Shown here: in pieces, positions 45,551-53,936 of the stretch
Numbering within the stretch: position 1 is the first letter of the stretch
Layout of the letters: the number at the start of each line of letters is the position of its first letter
Assembly (NCBI GenBank): GCA_964389755.1
Contig: CAYMEW010000014.1
Coordinates: 25,073-89,072, forward strand
Direction: 5' to 3'
Source of the DNA: JBBSUQ01 sp964389755
Lineage (GTDB): Bacteria > Bacteroidota > Bacteroidia > Flavobacteriales_D > Crocinitomicaceae
DNA: 64,000 nucleotides
Notes under the pieces: model-generated
What the model was told of the DNA's origin: nothing
Seen by the model: the letters and a program-made list of their open reading frames with translations, nothing else
The model's database searches: none
Made by a program: the position numbers and the translations under genes

Positions 45551-46804
45551 TTAACCATTGAATTTTTTCACAATGACACTTGTGTTGTGTCCTCCAAAGC
45601 CAAATGTATTTGATAGTGCTACATTTACTTCACGATCCTGAGCTTTGTTAAACGTGAAGTTTAATTTGTTATCCAGTTCCGGGTCATCGGTGAAATGGTT
45701 GATGGTCGGAGGAACGATGTTGTTTTGCACAGCCATGATACAGGCAATGGCTTCGATCGCACCTGCGGCTCCGAGCAAATGACCGGTCATTGATTTCGTT
45801 GAACTGATGTTGAGATTGTACGCATGTTCACCGAACACCTGCTGAATGGCTTTCACCTCAGCCACGTCACCCAGTGGAGTGGAAGTACCGTGAACGTTTA
45901 CGTAATCGATTTCTTCCGGTTTGATTCCCGCATCTTCCAGGGCGGAAAGCATCGTGTTTTTCGCACCGATACCGTCCGGGTGCGGCGCAGTCATGTGATA
46001 AGCATCACCGGACATACCGCCGCCGATCACTTCTGCATAGATCCTGGCGCCACGACGTTTGGCATGTTCGTATTCTTCCAGGATCAAAGCTCCGGCCCCT
46101 TCCCCGAGCACGAAACCATCCCGGTCAAGGTCGAACGGACGCGAAGCCGTTTCCGGGGAATCGTTGCGTGTTGAAAGCGCTTTCAATGCGTTGAATCCAC
46201 CCACACCTACTTCGTTTACAGCAGCCTCCGAACCACCTGTTACGATGGCATCGGCTTTACCGAGACGGATGAGGTTGAAGGAGTCGATGATGGCATTTGT
46301 TGAAGAAGCACAGGCGGAAACGGTCACATAGTTCGGACCGCGTAAACCGTATTTGATGGAAATATGTCCTGCGGCAATATCGGCGATCATCTTCGGAATG
46401 AAGAATGGGTTGAAACGCGGATTTTTACCCCCTTCGAAGAAATTCTGACATTCATCCTGGAACGTTTTCAACCCACCGATACCCGATCCCCAGATCACTC
46501 CGATGCGATCGAGGTTCGGACTGGCTTCCATCAGTGAAGAATCAGCCATGGCTTCCGATGCGGAAACCATGGCGTATTGTGAAAATTGATCTAATTTTCT
46601 GGCTTCTTTTTTTTCCATGAAGTCTTCCACATTGAAGTTTTTGACCTCACAGGCGAATTGTGTTTTAAACAGTGAAGCATCGAATTGCTGAATCATAGCA
46701 GCGCCACTCTTTCCGTTGATGAGACCTTCCCAATAGTCGGAAAGGGTATTACCTATCGGCGTAAGCGCGCCCATTCCGGTTACAACAACTCTTTTTAATT
46801 CCAT
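45551..46804 (-). CDS. fabF: Beta-ketoacyl-ACP synthase II
   Basis: A 417-residue condensing enzyme that elongates acyl-ACP with malonyl-ACP. The Cys-His-His triad is C165 (V-S-A-C-A-S-S), H305 (N-V-H-G-T-S-T) and H342 (T-G-H-L-L-G-A-A-G), matching the E. coli enzyme with a two-residue offset. The length and the C-terminal F-G-F-G-G-H-N are typical. It lies between acpP, 39 bases upstream, and rnc, immediately downstream. Confidence 0.97.
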   Translation of the reverse strand: MELKRVVVTGMGALTPIGNTLSDYWEGLINGKSGAAMIQQFDASLFKTQFACEVKNFNVEDFMEKKEARKLDQFSQYAMVSASEAMADSSLMEASPNLDRIGVIWGSGIGGLKTFQDECQNFFEGGKNPRFNPFFIPKMIADIAAGHISIKYGLRGPNYVTVSACASSTNAIIDSFNLIRLGKADAIVTGGSEAAVNEVGVGGFNALKALSTRNDSPETASRPFDLDRDGFVLGEGAGALILEEYEHAKRRGARIYAEVIGGGMSGDAYHMTAPHPDGIGAKNTMLSALEDAGIKPEEIDYVNVHGTSTPLGDVAEVKAIQQVFGEHAYNLNISSTKSMTGHLLGAAGAIEAIACIMAVQNNIVPPTINHFTDDPELDNKLNFTFNKAQDREVNVALSNTFGFGGHNTSVIVKKFNG

Positions 46805-46843
46805 ACAGGATTTAGCTTCGTTAAAACAGTAATTCGGGGATTC

Positions 46844-47080
46844 TTAGTTAGCGTTTTTCTCGATGTAAGAGATCGCGTCGCCAACTGTTTGGATGTTTTC
46901 TGCCTGGTCGTCCGGAATGGCAATGTTAAATTCCTTTTCGAATTCCATGATCAGTTCTACCGTATCCAGAGAGTCTGCTCCCAGATCGTTTGTGAAGCTT
47001 GCTTCGTTCGTTACTTCGCTCTCTTCAACACCCAGTTTATCTACAATAATAGATACTACTTTTGACTTAATATCAGACAT
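46844..47080 (-). CDS. acpP: Acyl carrier protein
   Basis: A 78-residue acidic protein that carries growing fatty acyl chains on a 4'-phosphopantetheine. The attachment Ser is S37 in GADSLDTVELIM. The four-helix pattern and length are standard. It heads the acpP-fabF-rnc unit, and a promoter with both -33 and -7 elements lies 31 bases upstream. Confidence 0.97.
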   Translation of the reverse strand: MSDIKSKVVSIIVDKLGVEESEVTNEASFTNDLGADSLDTVELIMEFEKEFNIAIPDDQAENIQTVGDAISYIEKNAN

Positions 47081-47111
47081 TTCTAATCTTTTTAAGGGTT
47101 AATTCCGCTTG

Positions 47112-47142
47112 CAAAGAAAAAAACATTGGGCTAAAAAACAAA
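47112..47142 (-). promoter_or_regulatory. Promoter of the acpP-fabF-rnc operon
   Basis: On the minus strand TTTG (47139-47142) is followed after 19 bases by TTTCTTTG (47112-47119). That is the Bacteroidota -33/-7 arrangement with one mismatch in the -7 element. The remaining bases to 47316 hold no gene. Confidence 0.5.
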
Positions 47143-47316
47143 ATAATTGTGAATAATTCTATTGCCAATTATTCTAAAAGCCCCGTCAGTACAAGGCTTC
47201 AGAAGCATTGTTGACCGAAATTATCCGCTCATAGATCAACGTCGGTCGTAATTCGTGCCAACCGTTTTTTTTCGGTTTTTGAAATCGGAAAACCGGATTT
47301 TTAGAACCGTCTTTCC

Positions 47317-47324
47317 TACTTTTG
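47317..47324 (+). promoter_or_regulatory. Promoter -7 element TACTTTTG four bases before the purN ATG
   Basis: Exact TAnnTTTG, ending four bases before ATG 47329, so the transcript probably starts at or within the start codon. Confidence 0.55.
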
Positions 47325-47328
47325 CGCC

Positions 47329-47913
47329 ATGGCGAAGATCAGAATCGCAATTTTTGCTTCCGGAAACGGATCGAACGCCGTCAGGTTGACGGATCATTTT
47401 AAGGAGCATCCGCTTTTTGAAGTAGCTTTTATTCTGACCAACCGGGCCGATGCTCCGGTTGTCGGGCAGGCACATGCGCGCGGCGTGGAAGCACTGGCGT
47501 TTACGAACGAACAGGTCGAAAAAGGGGATTTCCTGCTGGAGGTATGTACGAACCAGGGCGTGGACGCGATCCTGCTGGCCGGATATCTGCGAAAAATTCC
47601 GACGGAACTCGTTGCACACTATCCGAAACGGATTCTTAATATTCATCCCGCATTGCTCCCGGATTTCGGCGGGAAGGGGATGTACGGGATGCATGTGCAC
47701 AGGGCGGTTCTCGATAGCGGGAAACTCCGTTCCGGCATTACGATCCATTACGTGGACCCGAATTACGACGAAGGCGCTGTGATCGCGCAGTTCTTTGCGG
47801 AAGTGATCACGGGGGATACTCCCGAAACGCTGGCGGCACGTATCCAGGCGCTCGAACATGTTTACTATCCTTTTGTTGCTGAAAAGACACTTCAATCACT
47901 CTATCATGTATAG
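47329..47913 (+). CDS. purN: Phosphoribosylglycinamide formyltransferase
   Basis: A 194-residue GAR transformylase that transfers a formyl group from 10-formyltetrahydrofolate in purine synthesis. The phosphate loop ASGNGSNA (10-17) is present, and the catalytic residues are N104, H106 (NIHPALLPDFGG) and D143 (V-D-P-N-Y-D-E-G). The length is normal. A perfect -7 element is four bases before the ATG, which suggests leaderless translation. Its end overlaps the marC start by eight bases (ATGTATAG). Confidence 0.96.
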   Translation: MAKIRIAIFASGNGSNAVRLTDHFKEHPLFEVAFILTNRADAPVVGQAHARGVEALAFTNEQVEKGDFLLEVCTNQGVDAILLAGYLRKIPTELVAHYPKRILNIHPALLPDFGGKGMYGMHVHRAVLDSGKLRSGITIHYVDPNYDEGAVIAQFFAEVITGDTPETLAARIQALEHVYYPFVAEKTLQSLYHV

Positions 47914-48502
47914 CTTTTTCCAGAAATTCAACTTCGCGGATATTTTCAAAGCCACGATGGTCCTTTTTGCCGTAATCGACGCGATTGGTTCCATTCCCCT
48001 GATCATAAAGATCAAAGAGCGTTCGGGAGATATTCACGAATTGCGAACAAGTACGGTTGCGCTGGGGATCATGATCGGATTTCTCATTTTGGGAGAAAGT
48101 ATCCTGAACTTATTCGGTGTGGAAGTGGAATCGTTTGCGGTGGCCGGTTCGTTTATCCTCTTTGCAATGTCGCTCGAAATGATCCTCGGTGTAAAACTTT
48201 TCCGCGATTCTGCGACCGGCAAAACGGCGAGCATTGTTCCCCTGGCTTTTCCGATCATTGCGGGCGCAGGTACGATGACTTCCATTGTTTCGCTGCGGGC
48301 AGAGTATGCGACAATTAACATCGTTATGGCGATCCTCATCAATGTGATCTTCGTGTTCCTAGTGCTCAAACTTACGCGCCGGATCGAGCGCCTGCTTGGC
48401 GAAGGCGGGATTGCGATCCTTCAAAAAGTGTTTGGGATCATTCTCCTGGCGATTGCCGTCAAACTCTTTACAACGAATATGCGCGCCATGTTTGCGGTAT
48501 AG
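47906..48502 (+). CDS. MarC-family integral membrane protein
   Basis: A 198-residue protein with six hydrophobic segments and the MarC hallmarks: AVIDAIGSIPLI near 20, G-x-x-x-L-F-G-V near 65, a central A-F-P-I-I-A-G-A-G-T-M-T near 110-121, and a C-terminal G-x-x-I-L-Q-K-V-F-G-I-I-L-L-A-I-A-V. The family (also called NAAT) was once linked to multiple antibiotic resistance, but its transport substrate is unresolved. The ATG at 47906 overlaps the purN stop, giving the family N-terminus M-Y-S-F-F; upstream in-frame codons lie inside purN. Confidence 0.9.
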   Translation: MYSFFQKFNFADIFKATMVLFAVIDAIGSIPLIIKIKERSGDIHELRTSTVALGIMIGFLILGESILNLFGVEVESFAVAGSFILFAMSLEMILGVKLFRDSATGKTASIVPLAFPIIAGAGTMTSIVSLRAEYATINIVMAILINVIFVFLVLKLTRRIERLLGEGGIAILQKVFGIILLAIAVKLFTTNMRAMFAV

Positions 48503-48503
48503 C

Positions 48504-48920
48504 TCATTGATGCGCCAGCAGGTACTCTTCGGCGGTCATTACCGGAATTGCTGCTTTCTTATAATCTTTGATGTTGCGCGTGATGAGAATATTACAATTT
48601 GCTGATAGTGCCGAAATATATTGCAATCCGTCTTCAAAGTCCGAAAATTCCAGATGCATGGCTTTTTCCACGGTTTGTTCGTCCATGGTACATACCTGAC
48701 AGAGAGAAAGAAATTTTCCGATTTTTTCTTTAGCTGAACGGGCATTTTCGTATTTGGTAAGCAGGTAATTTACGGTTGCAACGGTTAGAGGGGAGGTTAC
48801 CAGTTCGACTTTTTTATAATCGGCAAGTGTGGCCAATTTTGCGGCCGGCAGATAAAACGGATCTCGCCGCGCGAGCAAGTCTAATACGATATTCGTATCT
48901 ATAAAAAGACGTGAGCTCAT
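48504..48920 (-). CDS. VapC-like PIN-domain toxin
   Basis: A 138-residue PIN-domain ribonuclease, probably the toxin of a type II toxin-antitoxin pair. D8 in F-I-D-T-N-I-V-L-D is the first metal ligand. The later acidic residues lie in S-D-F-E-D-G-L-Q-Y (about 93-101) and T-R-N-I-K-D-Y near 113-119. VapC toxins cleave tRNA or rRNA; the target here is unknown. Its ATG overlaps the antitoxin stop by four bases, the usual antitoxin-first, coupled order. Confidence 0.9.
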   Translation of the reverse strand: MSSRLFIDTNIVLDLLARRDPFYLPAAKLATLADYKKVELVTSPLTVATVNYLLTKYENARSAKEKIGKFLSLCQVCTMDEQTVEKAMHLEFSDFEDGLQYISALSANCNILITRNIKDYKKAAIPVMTAEEYLLAHQ

Positions 48921-49168
48921 GTGTGCTTTTTGTTAAGGTGATCCCTGTAATCTTTTTTAGCGTCTATATTCGGCGAAATGGTATTGGTAGATGATATGCT
49001 ATCTACAAAGGATGATATCCCCGTATCTTCGGGTTGATCCGTTTGCGCCGTAATGGAAGAAAGGTAATTTTCCACCAGGTGTGACAAACTGATTTTATGT
49101 CGAAGGGCGTAGGCTTTTGCCCTGGTGATTACGTCTTTATCAAGCTTTAACGTGAGTTTAGTATCCAT
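48917..49168 (-). CDS. DUF6364/RHH-like antitoxin
   Basis: An 83-residue protein upstream of and overlapping the PIN toxin. The N-terminal half (M-D-T-K-L-T-L-K-L-D-K-D-V-I followed by A-K-x-Y-A and S-L-S-H-L-V-E-N-Y-L) has the strand-helix-helix pattern of a ribbon-helix-helix DNA-binding domain. The C-terminal ~40 residues are polar and should neutralise the toxin. The ATG at 49168 is preferred over a start seven codons upstream, because a TACATTTG promoter element overlaps that extension. It is probably autoregulated through the GTACGT-containing repeats just upstream. Confidence 0.85.
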   Translation of the reverse strand: MDTKLTLKLDKDVITRAKAYALRHKISLSHLVENYLSSITAQTDQPEDTGISSFVDSISSTNTISPNIDAKKDYRDHLNKKHT

Positions 49169-49178
49169 ATCTGAGAGG

Positions 49179-49210
49179 TGTACGTGCAAATGTACAAATT
49201 AAGTACGTAT
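49179..49210 (-). promoter_or_regulatory. Antitoxin-toxin promoter with candidate operator
   Basis: TACATTTG on the minus strand (49187-49194) is 18 bases before the antitoxin ATG. GTACGT occurs on both sides of it (starting near 49180 and 49203) and could be the antitoxin binding site. The operator role is inference. Confidence 0.4.
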
Positions 49211-49238
49211 TTTGAAAGTGGTGTTAATTATTATTTTG

Positions 49239-49261
49239 GATAGTATCAAATGATAGTATCA
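49239..49261 (+). repeat. Doubled palindromic operator-like repeat before the Fic remnant
   Basis: GATAGTATCA occurs twice (49239-49248 and 49252-49261) with a 13-base period. Each copy is a perfect GATA/TATC dyad around one base, and the second ends on the A of the Fic remnant ATG. This is the layout of a repressor site for an autoregulated gene. Confidence 0.55.
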
Positions 49262-49371
49262 TGAAACCACTGTATGAGATTACACCGCTTATTTTAGCAC
49301 TTGTTGCTGCCGTTTCTGAAAAGATGGGAATGCTCGATGCATTGCATTTACACAGTAAATCCCAATTATAA
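49261..49371 (+). pseudogene. Remnant of a Fic-family gene (N-terminus only)
   Basis: A 36-codon frame beginning M-K-P-L-Y-E-I-T-P and continuing L-V-A-A-V-S-E-K-M-G then L-H-L-H. This closely resembles the first ~32 residues of Fic proteins of the DUF4172/Fic type (M-K-P-x-Y-E-I-T-P-x-I-L-x-L-V-x-x-I-S-E-K-I-G). After that it ends in a stop, and the catalytic HxFx(D/E)GN(G/K)R motif is not found in the remaining bases to 49463. It is most likely a gene reduced to its first exon-like stub by deletion. It is adjacent to an intact VapBC-like pair and keeps a promoter-proximal repeat. Confidence 0.6.
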
Positions 49372-49463
49372 AAATGAAATAAATCAGAAATTGACCATGC
49401 TCTTCGGATAGCGTGTAAAATTATATGTCTCGGTAATTTCGGCTTTTGAAAAGTAACGAATGA

Positions 49464-51902
49464 TCAATTCGTTTTTTTCTTCCCCACTTTAAAATCGATC
49501 TTATAATAAAAGATGGGCAGGAAACCGAGTTGTTTTTTCACGGCGATCGGCTCAGCCGATGGATTCGCGAGGTTCGGCGCGTAGGCCAGGCTTAGTAAGT
49601 TCTGAGTGTTGAAAATGTTCACCAGGTCCAGTCCGATCTCATGGGTCACCTTCGCAGCATTCAGACGCCAGGTTACTTTTAGGTCTGTTCGAAAATAATC
49701 TTTGAACTGCCGTTCGTTGTACATCGAGTCGAGGTAAATGATCTCATTGAGTAACTGCGACTGTGCGAGGTTGACGTAACCGTAACGCTTTCCGCCGGCA
49801 ACCGTAATCTTCAGTCCGGCCCCGATCGTCTGCCTTTCCCCGATCTTCCATTCTTTCCCCCCGAGTAAGTTGGCCACGTATCGTCCATTGTAAGAAGTAT
49901 TTCGCTGAATACCGTCGCTGCCGGTGTATTTGGAGTCGTAGAGCGTTCCGGAAAAGAGAAAATAAAAGGATTTGTCAAAGTATTTCTGAACGGTCAGTTC
50001 AATCCCGTAGTTCACACCGGTTCCCTCATTGACGAGTGTGTCCGGGAAAAAGCGTGCAAAGCCGCTCCCCTGGTTGATGAGTGAAAAGGAGGAAGGGTAA
50101 TTGGTCACCGGAACATTATACAGGTATTGATAATAAGCCTCTGAACGCACATTAAATCCTTTTTTAAATGATTTTTCATAACCGATGCCCGTGTGAATAC
50201 TTTTGGTGAAGTCCATGTTCTTGTTGTGCAGAACGGTTCTTCCGTCGGAAGTGTAGCGTTGGTAGGTGTAGGTGTAATAAGGTTGCGTCTGGCTGTGCAG
50301 TCCGGCGCCGGCAAATACCGACTGATTTTTCCCGAAACGGTATTTCCATCCCAGGCGCGGCTCGGCAGGACTAACGCTGTTGCTCAGGCTAAAATACTGT
50401 GCATGCAAACCGGCGGTGAAATCCATGTCTTCGGTAATGCGGTATTTCCACTGGACGAATGGCTGAACAAGCATCGCGGTGCCCTGGTAGTTCCAGCGAG
50501 TGATGAAATCGGTTTGTGCCGTATTCAGTGCGCTGTCGAGGTTGTTGAAATAAAAGCCGTCCACATTGATCCCCGCTTTCAGGATGCTGCGGCGCGAAAA
50601 TTTGTGATTCACGCTGAAAAAAGCCGATGCCCGTGTTGTACGGAAGTAATAACCCATCAGCGGGTAAATCGAATCGACCACGATGTTTGTGTCTCCGGAA
50701 GCGTCCGTTTCCAGGTGGCGTGTCAGGTAATCGTGGTGTGAATGCTGCTCGTCGTAAGCTACTGCAAATGTGGCGCTGATAAGCGTGTTCTCACTCAGTG
50801 GCTTTTTGTAGTTCAGCCCACTGGTGTACATCGAGGTTCCGAAGTACTGATCGCGATCGCCTTCCCCGTAAAATTCATTGCTGTATTTTTTCTGTTCGGA
50901 GATCAGGATCGAAATGTTACTTTTTCCTCCGATGCCATACCAGGAGAGCACGCCGCCTTTTTTGAGGGGAAAGTTGAATTTAAAGGCTCCGTCGCCATAA
51001 ACGGGAACGGCATCCGTACCGATCTGTATACCGAGTTGCTGGAAGATCGAAAGGGTGGAATAGCGGCCCATCACCAGGTAGCTGGCACGGGAATTCTGAG
51101 ATAACGGTCCTTCAGCTAATATTTCCGTGCCCAAAAAACCGAACTGGCCGGTAAACTCATGTGTATTTTGATTGCCATTTCGCAAATTTAAATCGAAAAT
51201 ACCGGAAATGCTATTGCCGTATTCGGCTGGGAACGCACTCATGAAAAAGTCGGAGTTCGCCAGGGATTTATTGTTAATGATCGAAACGGGTCCTCCCGAA
51301 CTTCCTGAGACGGCAAAGTGGTTCGGGTTGGGAATATCTACTCCTTCCACCTTATACACAACTCCGAGCGGAGAGTTTCCGCGTACAACGATATCGTTCC
51401 GGGAATCATCTGCACCCTGTACGCCTGCGAAATTGGAGGCCATTCGGGCCGGATCGGAACGAGAACCTGCATAGCGATTTGTTTCTTCGACGCTGAACTG
51501 CTGCGCAGAAATGAGTGCCATTTCATTCAGAACCTCGCCTTTTTTGGTGGCGGTAACGGTTACTTCTTCCTGGTCGCTGAAACTTTCGTCCATAGGAACG
51601 GTCACAACGGTTTCTTTTCCGCTAATTACTTCTATGGTGAGGGTTTTTGGATCGTATGTAAGCATCTGAACACGCAATTCCTGTTTACCCACCGGAACCT
51701 GCCTGATGGAGAACCTGCCGTTTTCGTCGGTAAGCGCCCGGAATTTTTGCGTGGAATCGCCTGTAAAGATCTCGACGCGCGCTCCCGGAAGCGGGAAGTT
51801 CGTTTCGCTGTCCTGCACAGTACCACGCACGGTTTGCGAAGGTTGCTGCGCATATAGTCCGAAATACGAGACCAGGAACAGGAGGAGGAGTCGGGTTTTC
51901 AT
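49464..51902 (-). CDS. TonB-dependent receptor with carboxypeptidase-regulatory domain
   Basis: An 812-residue outer-membrane receptor. A signal peptide ends near Gly-Leu-Tyr-Ala-Gln (about residue 19). Residues about 22-105 are a carboxypeptidase-regulatory-like Ig domain (T-V-R-G-T-V-Q-D-S-E-T, then L-P-G-A-R-V-E). A plug domain follows with N-F-A-G-V-Q-G-A-D-D-S-R-N-D-I-V-V-R-G-N-S-P, and the barrel ends in a C-terminal aromatic strand. Such receptors import bound nutrients across the outer membrane using TonB energy; the ligand is unknown, and no SusD partner is adjacent. The ATG at 51902 directly precedes the signal peptide. It lies 45 bases after the peptide-binding lipoprotein gene, so co-transcription is possible. 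Confidence 0.92.
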   Translation of the reverse strand: MKTRLLLLFLVSYFGLYAQQPSQTVRGTVQDSETNFPLPGARVEIFTGDSTQKFRALTDENGRFSIRQVPVGKQELRVQMLTYDPKTLTIEVISGKETVVTVPMDESFSDQEEVTVTATKKGEVLNEMALISAQQFSVEETNRYAGSRSDPARMASNFAGVQGADDSRNDIVVRGNSPLGVVYKVEGVDIPNPNHFAVSGSSGGPVSIINNKSLANSDFFMSAFPAEYGNSISGIFDLNLRNGNQNTHEFTGQFGFLGTEILAEGPLSQNSRASYLVMGRYSTLSIFQQLGIQIGTDAVPVYGDGAFKFNFPLKKGGVLSWYGIGGKSNISILISEQKKYSNEFYGEGDRDQYFGTSMYTSGLNYKKPLSENTLISATFAVAYDEQHSHHDYLTRHLETDASGDTNIVVDSIYPLMGYYFRTTRASAFFSVNHKFSRRSILKAGINVDGFYFNNLDSALNTAQTDFITRWNYQGTAMLVQPFVQWKYRITEDMDFTAGLHAQYFSLSNSVSPAEPRLGWKYRFGKNQSVFAGAGLHSQTQPYYTYTYQRYTSDGRTVLHNKNMDFTKSIHTGIGYEKSFKKGFNVRSEAYYQYLYNVPVTNYPSSFSLINQGSGFARFFPDTLVNEGTGVNYGIELTVQKYFDKSFYFLFSGTLYDSKYTGSDGIQRNTSYNGRYVANLLGGKEWKIGERQTIGAGLKITVAGGKRYGYVNLAQSQLLNEIIYLDSMYNERQFKDYFRTDLKVTWRLNAAKVTHEIGLDLVNIFNTQNLLSLAYAPNLANPSAEPIAVKKQLGFLPIFYYKIDFKVGKKKTN

Positions 51903-51947
51903 GTAGTCCGTTGTTTTGCTGCTAAAATAGCTAAAATCCATAAGTGC

Positions 51948-53687
51948 TTACCGGCGGTTTTGCAGTGCCTGGTACTCTTCGGCCGTCCATTCTTTTTTGT
52001 AGACTTCTTTGAAATCGAACAAGTTCAGCGAATTATTGTGGAAATTGCGCACTTTGAAGTAAATTATTTGATAATCACCACTGTACCAAAGTGCGATGAT
52101 CGGCGGATCCTGCATAAGAATCTGTTCTGCCTCGCAAAACAGGCGGATCTGATCGGCTTGCTTACGTGCGCTCTTCGCAGCTTCCATTTTCTTATCGAAA
52201 GCCGGGTTTTCGTAGCGTGAATTATTGAGGTAAGAAGCTTTCATGGAGTCGGCAGGAATGACCTTGCCGTAGAAATTCATCAGGAAGGTCTCCGGGCTCG
52301 GGTAGTCAGCGGTCCAGGCTGAGCGAAACAGACTTCCTTTTCCGTGGGCCGCATCTTCCGTTTTTTGCTCGAAAGTGGATCCGTCGATGTTCACATTGAT
52401 GTTCAGCACCTGGTTTAGTTGGCGTGCCATTTCGTCCGCCACGGCACTGTGTATGTCGTCAATGTCGTAGCGCAGATTGACTGTTCCGAAACCTGCTCCG
52501 TCCGGGTAACCTGCTTCTGCAAAAAGTTTCCGCGCTTTTTCCGGATCGTAGGAATAAGACACTTCGCGAACGCTTTTGAAATCGTAGCCTTTGAATGAAC
52601 GCGATACGGGCGGAACGATTCCGTAGATGCCGATCTCGTAACTCTGCCCGCGTAAAATATCCCGGTTGATCTTTTCACGGTCGATGGCGTAGTTGAACGC
52701 CTGGCGTACGCGCTTATCCTTAAAACGCTCGTCGCGCATGTTGAAAGTGTAATAATTCGTCCAGAGGAGGGGCTGGTTGCTGAGGACAAACAGTGGCGGC
52801 GAAGAGTTGAAGTCTTTGATACGCCCGTCCAGCATTTTCGTGATTCGGCTTGTCGGAAGCCCGATAATAATATCCAGTTTCCCGTTTTCGAAGAGCTCGA
52901 GTTGTTCGAGTTTTTTGTTCTGGATCACGAAATCCACCTCGTCCAGGTAGGGGAGCGCATTGCCGTCTGCATCCGTAAGATAGTATTCCGGATTTTTGCG
53001 CAGCACGTATACCGGCGCCTGTCCATCCCTGTTCACGTTTGAAAAAATAAAGGGTCCCGTTCCGATCAGGTCCTTTTTGCCGGGGCGGTTGTAGATTTTC
53101 GGGGAAATAATAGCGCCATTTATGTTCGCCAGTTTATAGAGGAAATTATCGTCTTTTTCAAGCAAGGTGAGCGCGATTCGGTTGCCGTCAATAGCAATTC
53201 CCGAAATGGATTTTGCTTTTCCGCTGAAGAACTCGTCTGCGCCTTTCAGGCTGTGTTTGTACAGGAAATTATACGCATTCAGGGCAAGCCCGTCGGCGTT
53301 CTTCGTACAACTGTATTCGATCGTAAACTTTACATCTTCAGGAGTTACGAGGCGGTCGTCATCGTCCGAAAAAGCTTCGTGCGGGTGAAAACGAACGTCG
53401 TCACGCAAAGTAAACGTATAGGTGAGGCCATCGTTGGAGATCTTCCAGGATTTTGCGATCTGCGGACGGATGCTGAGATCTTTGGGATTGATGCTGATCA
53501 GTCCTTCGGCTACCTGAGAGGTGAAAATCGCGGAATAGTAATCGCTAATAGAAGGAGTTTCGAAATTGGAGGGACTATTTTCCAGGGCCATGGCAAAGGT
53601 GCCGCCTGCAAACTCGGACTGCCGGCGCTCGCGACTGGAACAGGCGCATACCAGTAGCAGTAGCAATAGACCAATAGTTAGTTTCAT
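51948..53687 (-). CDS. Oligopeptide-binding lipoprotein, ABC transporter family 5
   Basis: A 579-residue solute-binding lipoprotein of the OppA/DppA family. The lipobox is L-V-C-A-C near residue 16. Family features are S-W-K-I-S-N-D-G-L-T-Y-T-F-x-L-R-D-D-V-R-F-H near 90 (split strands), R-D-E-R-F-K-D-K-R-V-R-Q-A-F-N-Y-A-I-D-R near 325 and the C-terminal D-P-P-I-I-A-L-W-Y-S-G-D. It should capture peptides or similar solutes for an ABC importer. No permease or ATPase gene lies next to it, so they must be elsewhere. The ATG at 53687 is chosen; one two codons earlier is equally possible. Confidence 0.9.
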   Translation of the reverse strand: MKLTIGLLLLLLVCACSSRERRQSEFAGGTFAMALENSPSNFETPSISDYYSAIFTSQVAEGLISINPKDLSIRPQIAKSWKISNDGLTYTFTLRDDVRFHPHEAFSDDDDRLVTPEDVKFTIEYSCTKNADGLALNAYNFLYKHSLKGADEFFSGKAKSISGIAIDGNRIALTLLEKDDNFLYKLANINGAIISPKIYNRPGKKDLIGTGPFIFSNVNRDGQAPVYVLRKNPEYYLTDADGNALPYLDEVDFVIQNKKLEQLELFENGKLDIIIGLPTSRITKMLDGRIKDFNSSPPLFVLSNQPLLWTNYYTFNMRDERFKDKRVRQAFNYAIDREKINRDILRGQSYEIGIYGIVPPVSRSFKGYDFKSVREVSYSYDPEKARKLFAEAGYPDGAGFGTVNLRYDIDDIHSAVADEMARQLNQVLNINVNIDGSTFEQKTEDAAHGKGSLFRSAWTADYPSPETFLMNFYGKVIPADSMKASYLNNSRYENPAFDKKMEAAKSARKQADQIRLFCEAEQILMQDPPIIALWYSGDYQIIYFKVRNFHNNSLNLFDFKEVYKKEWTAEEYQALQNRR

Positions 53688-53875
53688 AAACATAGTTAAT
53701 TGACTACAAGATTACTAAAAAAAATCGGTAGGTACAGAACTGCACAATTCCAATTTTGAAAATTAGCACGTTTTAACGTTGTGGCAAAGCTGTGCAATAA
53801 CTGAGCGAATTCAAGGTCTTATTTCGGGGTCTTATTTTTTTTGAGGGAAACGTCTTAAAAAAGTAAAGCTAATTG

Positions 53876-53905
53876 TTTGGAGATAAGAAAAATTGCTTAA
53901 TATTG
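53876..53905 (+). promoter_or_regulatory. Promoter of the secreted protein at 53937
   Basis: TTTG (53876-53879), 18 bases, then TAATATTG (53898-53905), a -33/-7 pair with one mismatch in the -7. Between 53694 and 53870 there is no gene; GGTCTTATTT occurs twice (53815 and 53828), meaning unknown. Confidence 0.5.
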
Positions 53906-53936
53906 CATGTCTAATTGAACAACTATTTACTCACTA

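Noticed and set aside
53815..53837. GGTCTTATTT repeated 13 bases apart
   Set aside because: AT-rich and far from the promoter at 53876; there is no dyad symmetry and too little to call a regulatory site.
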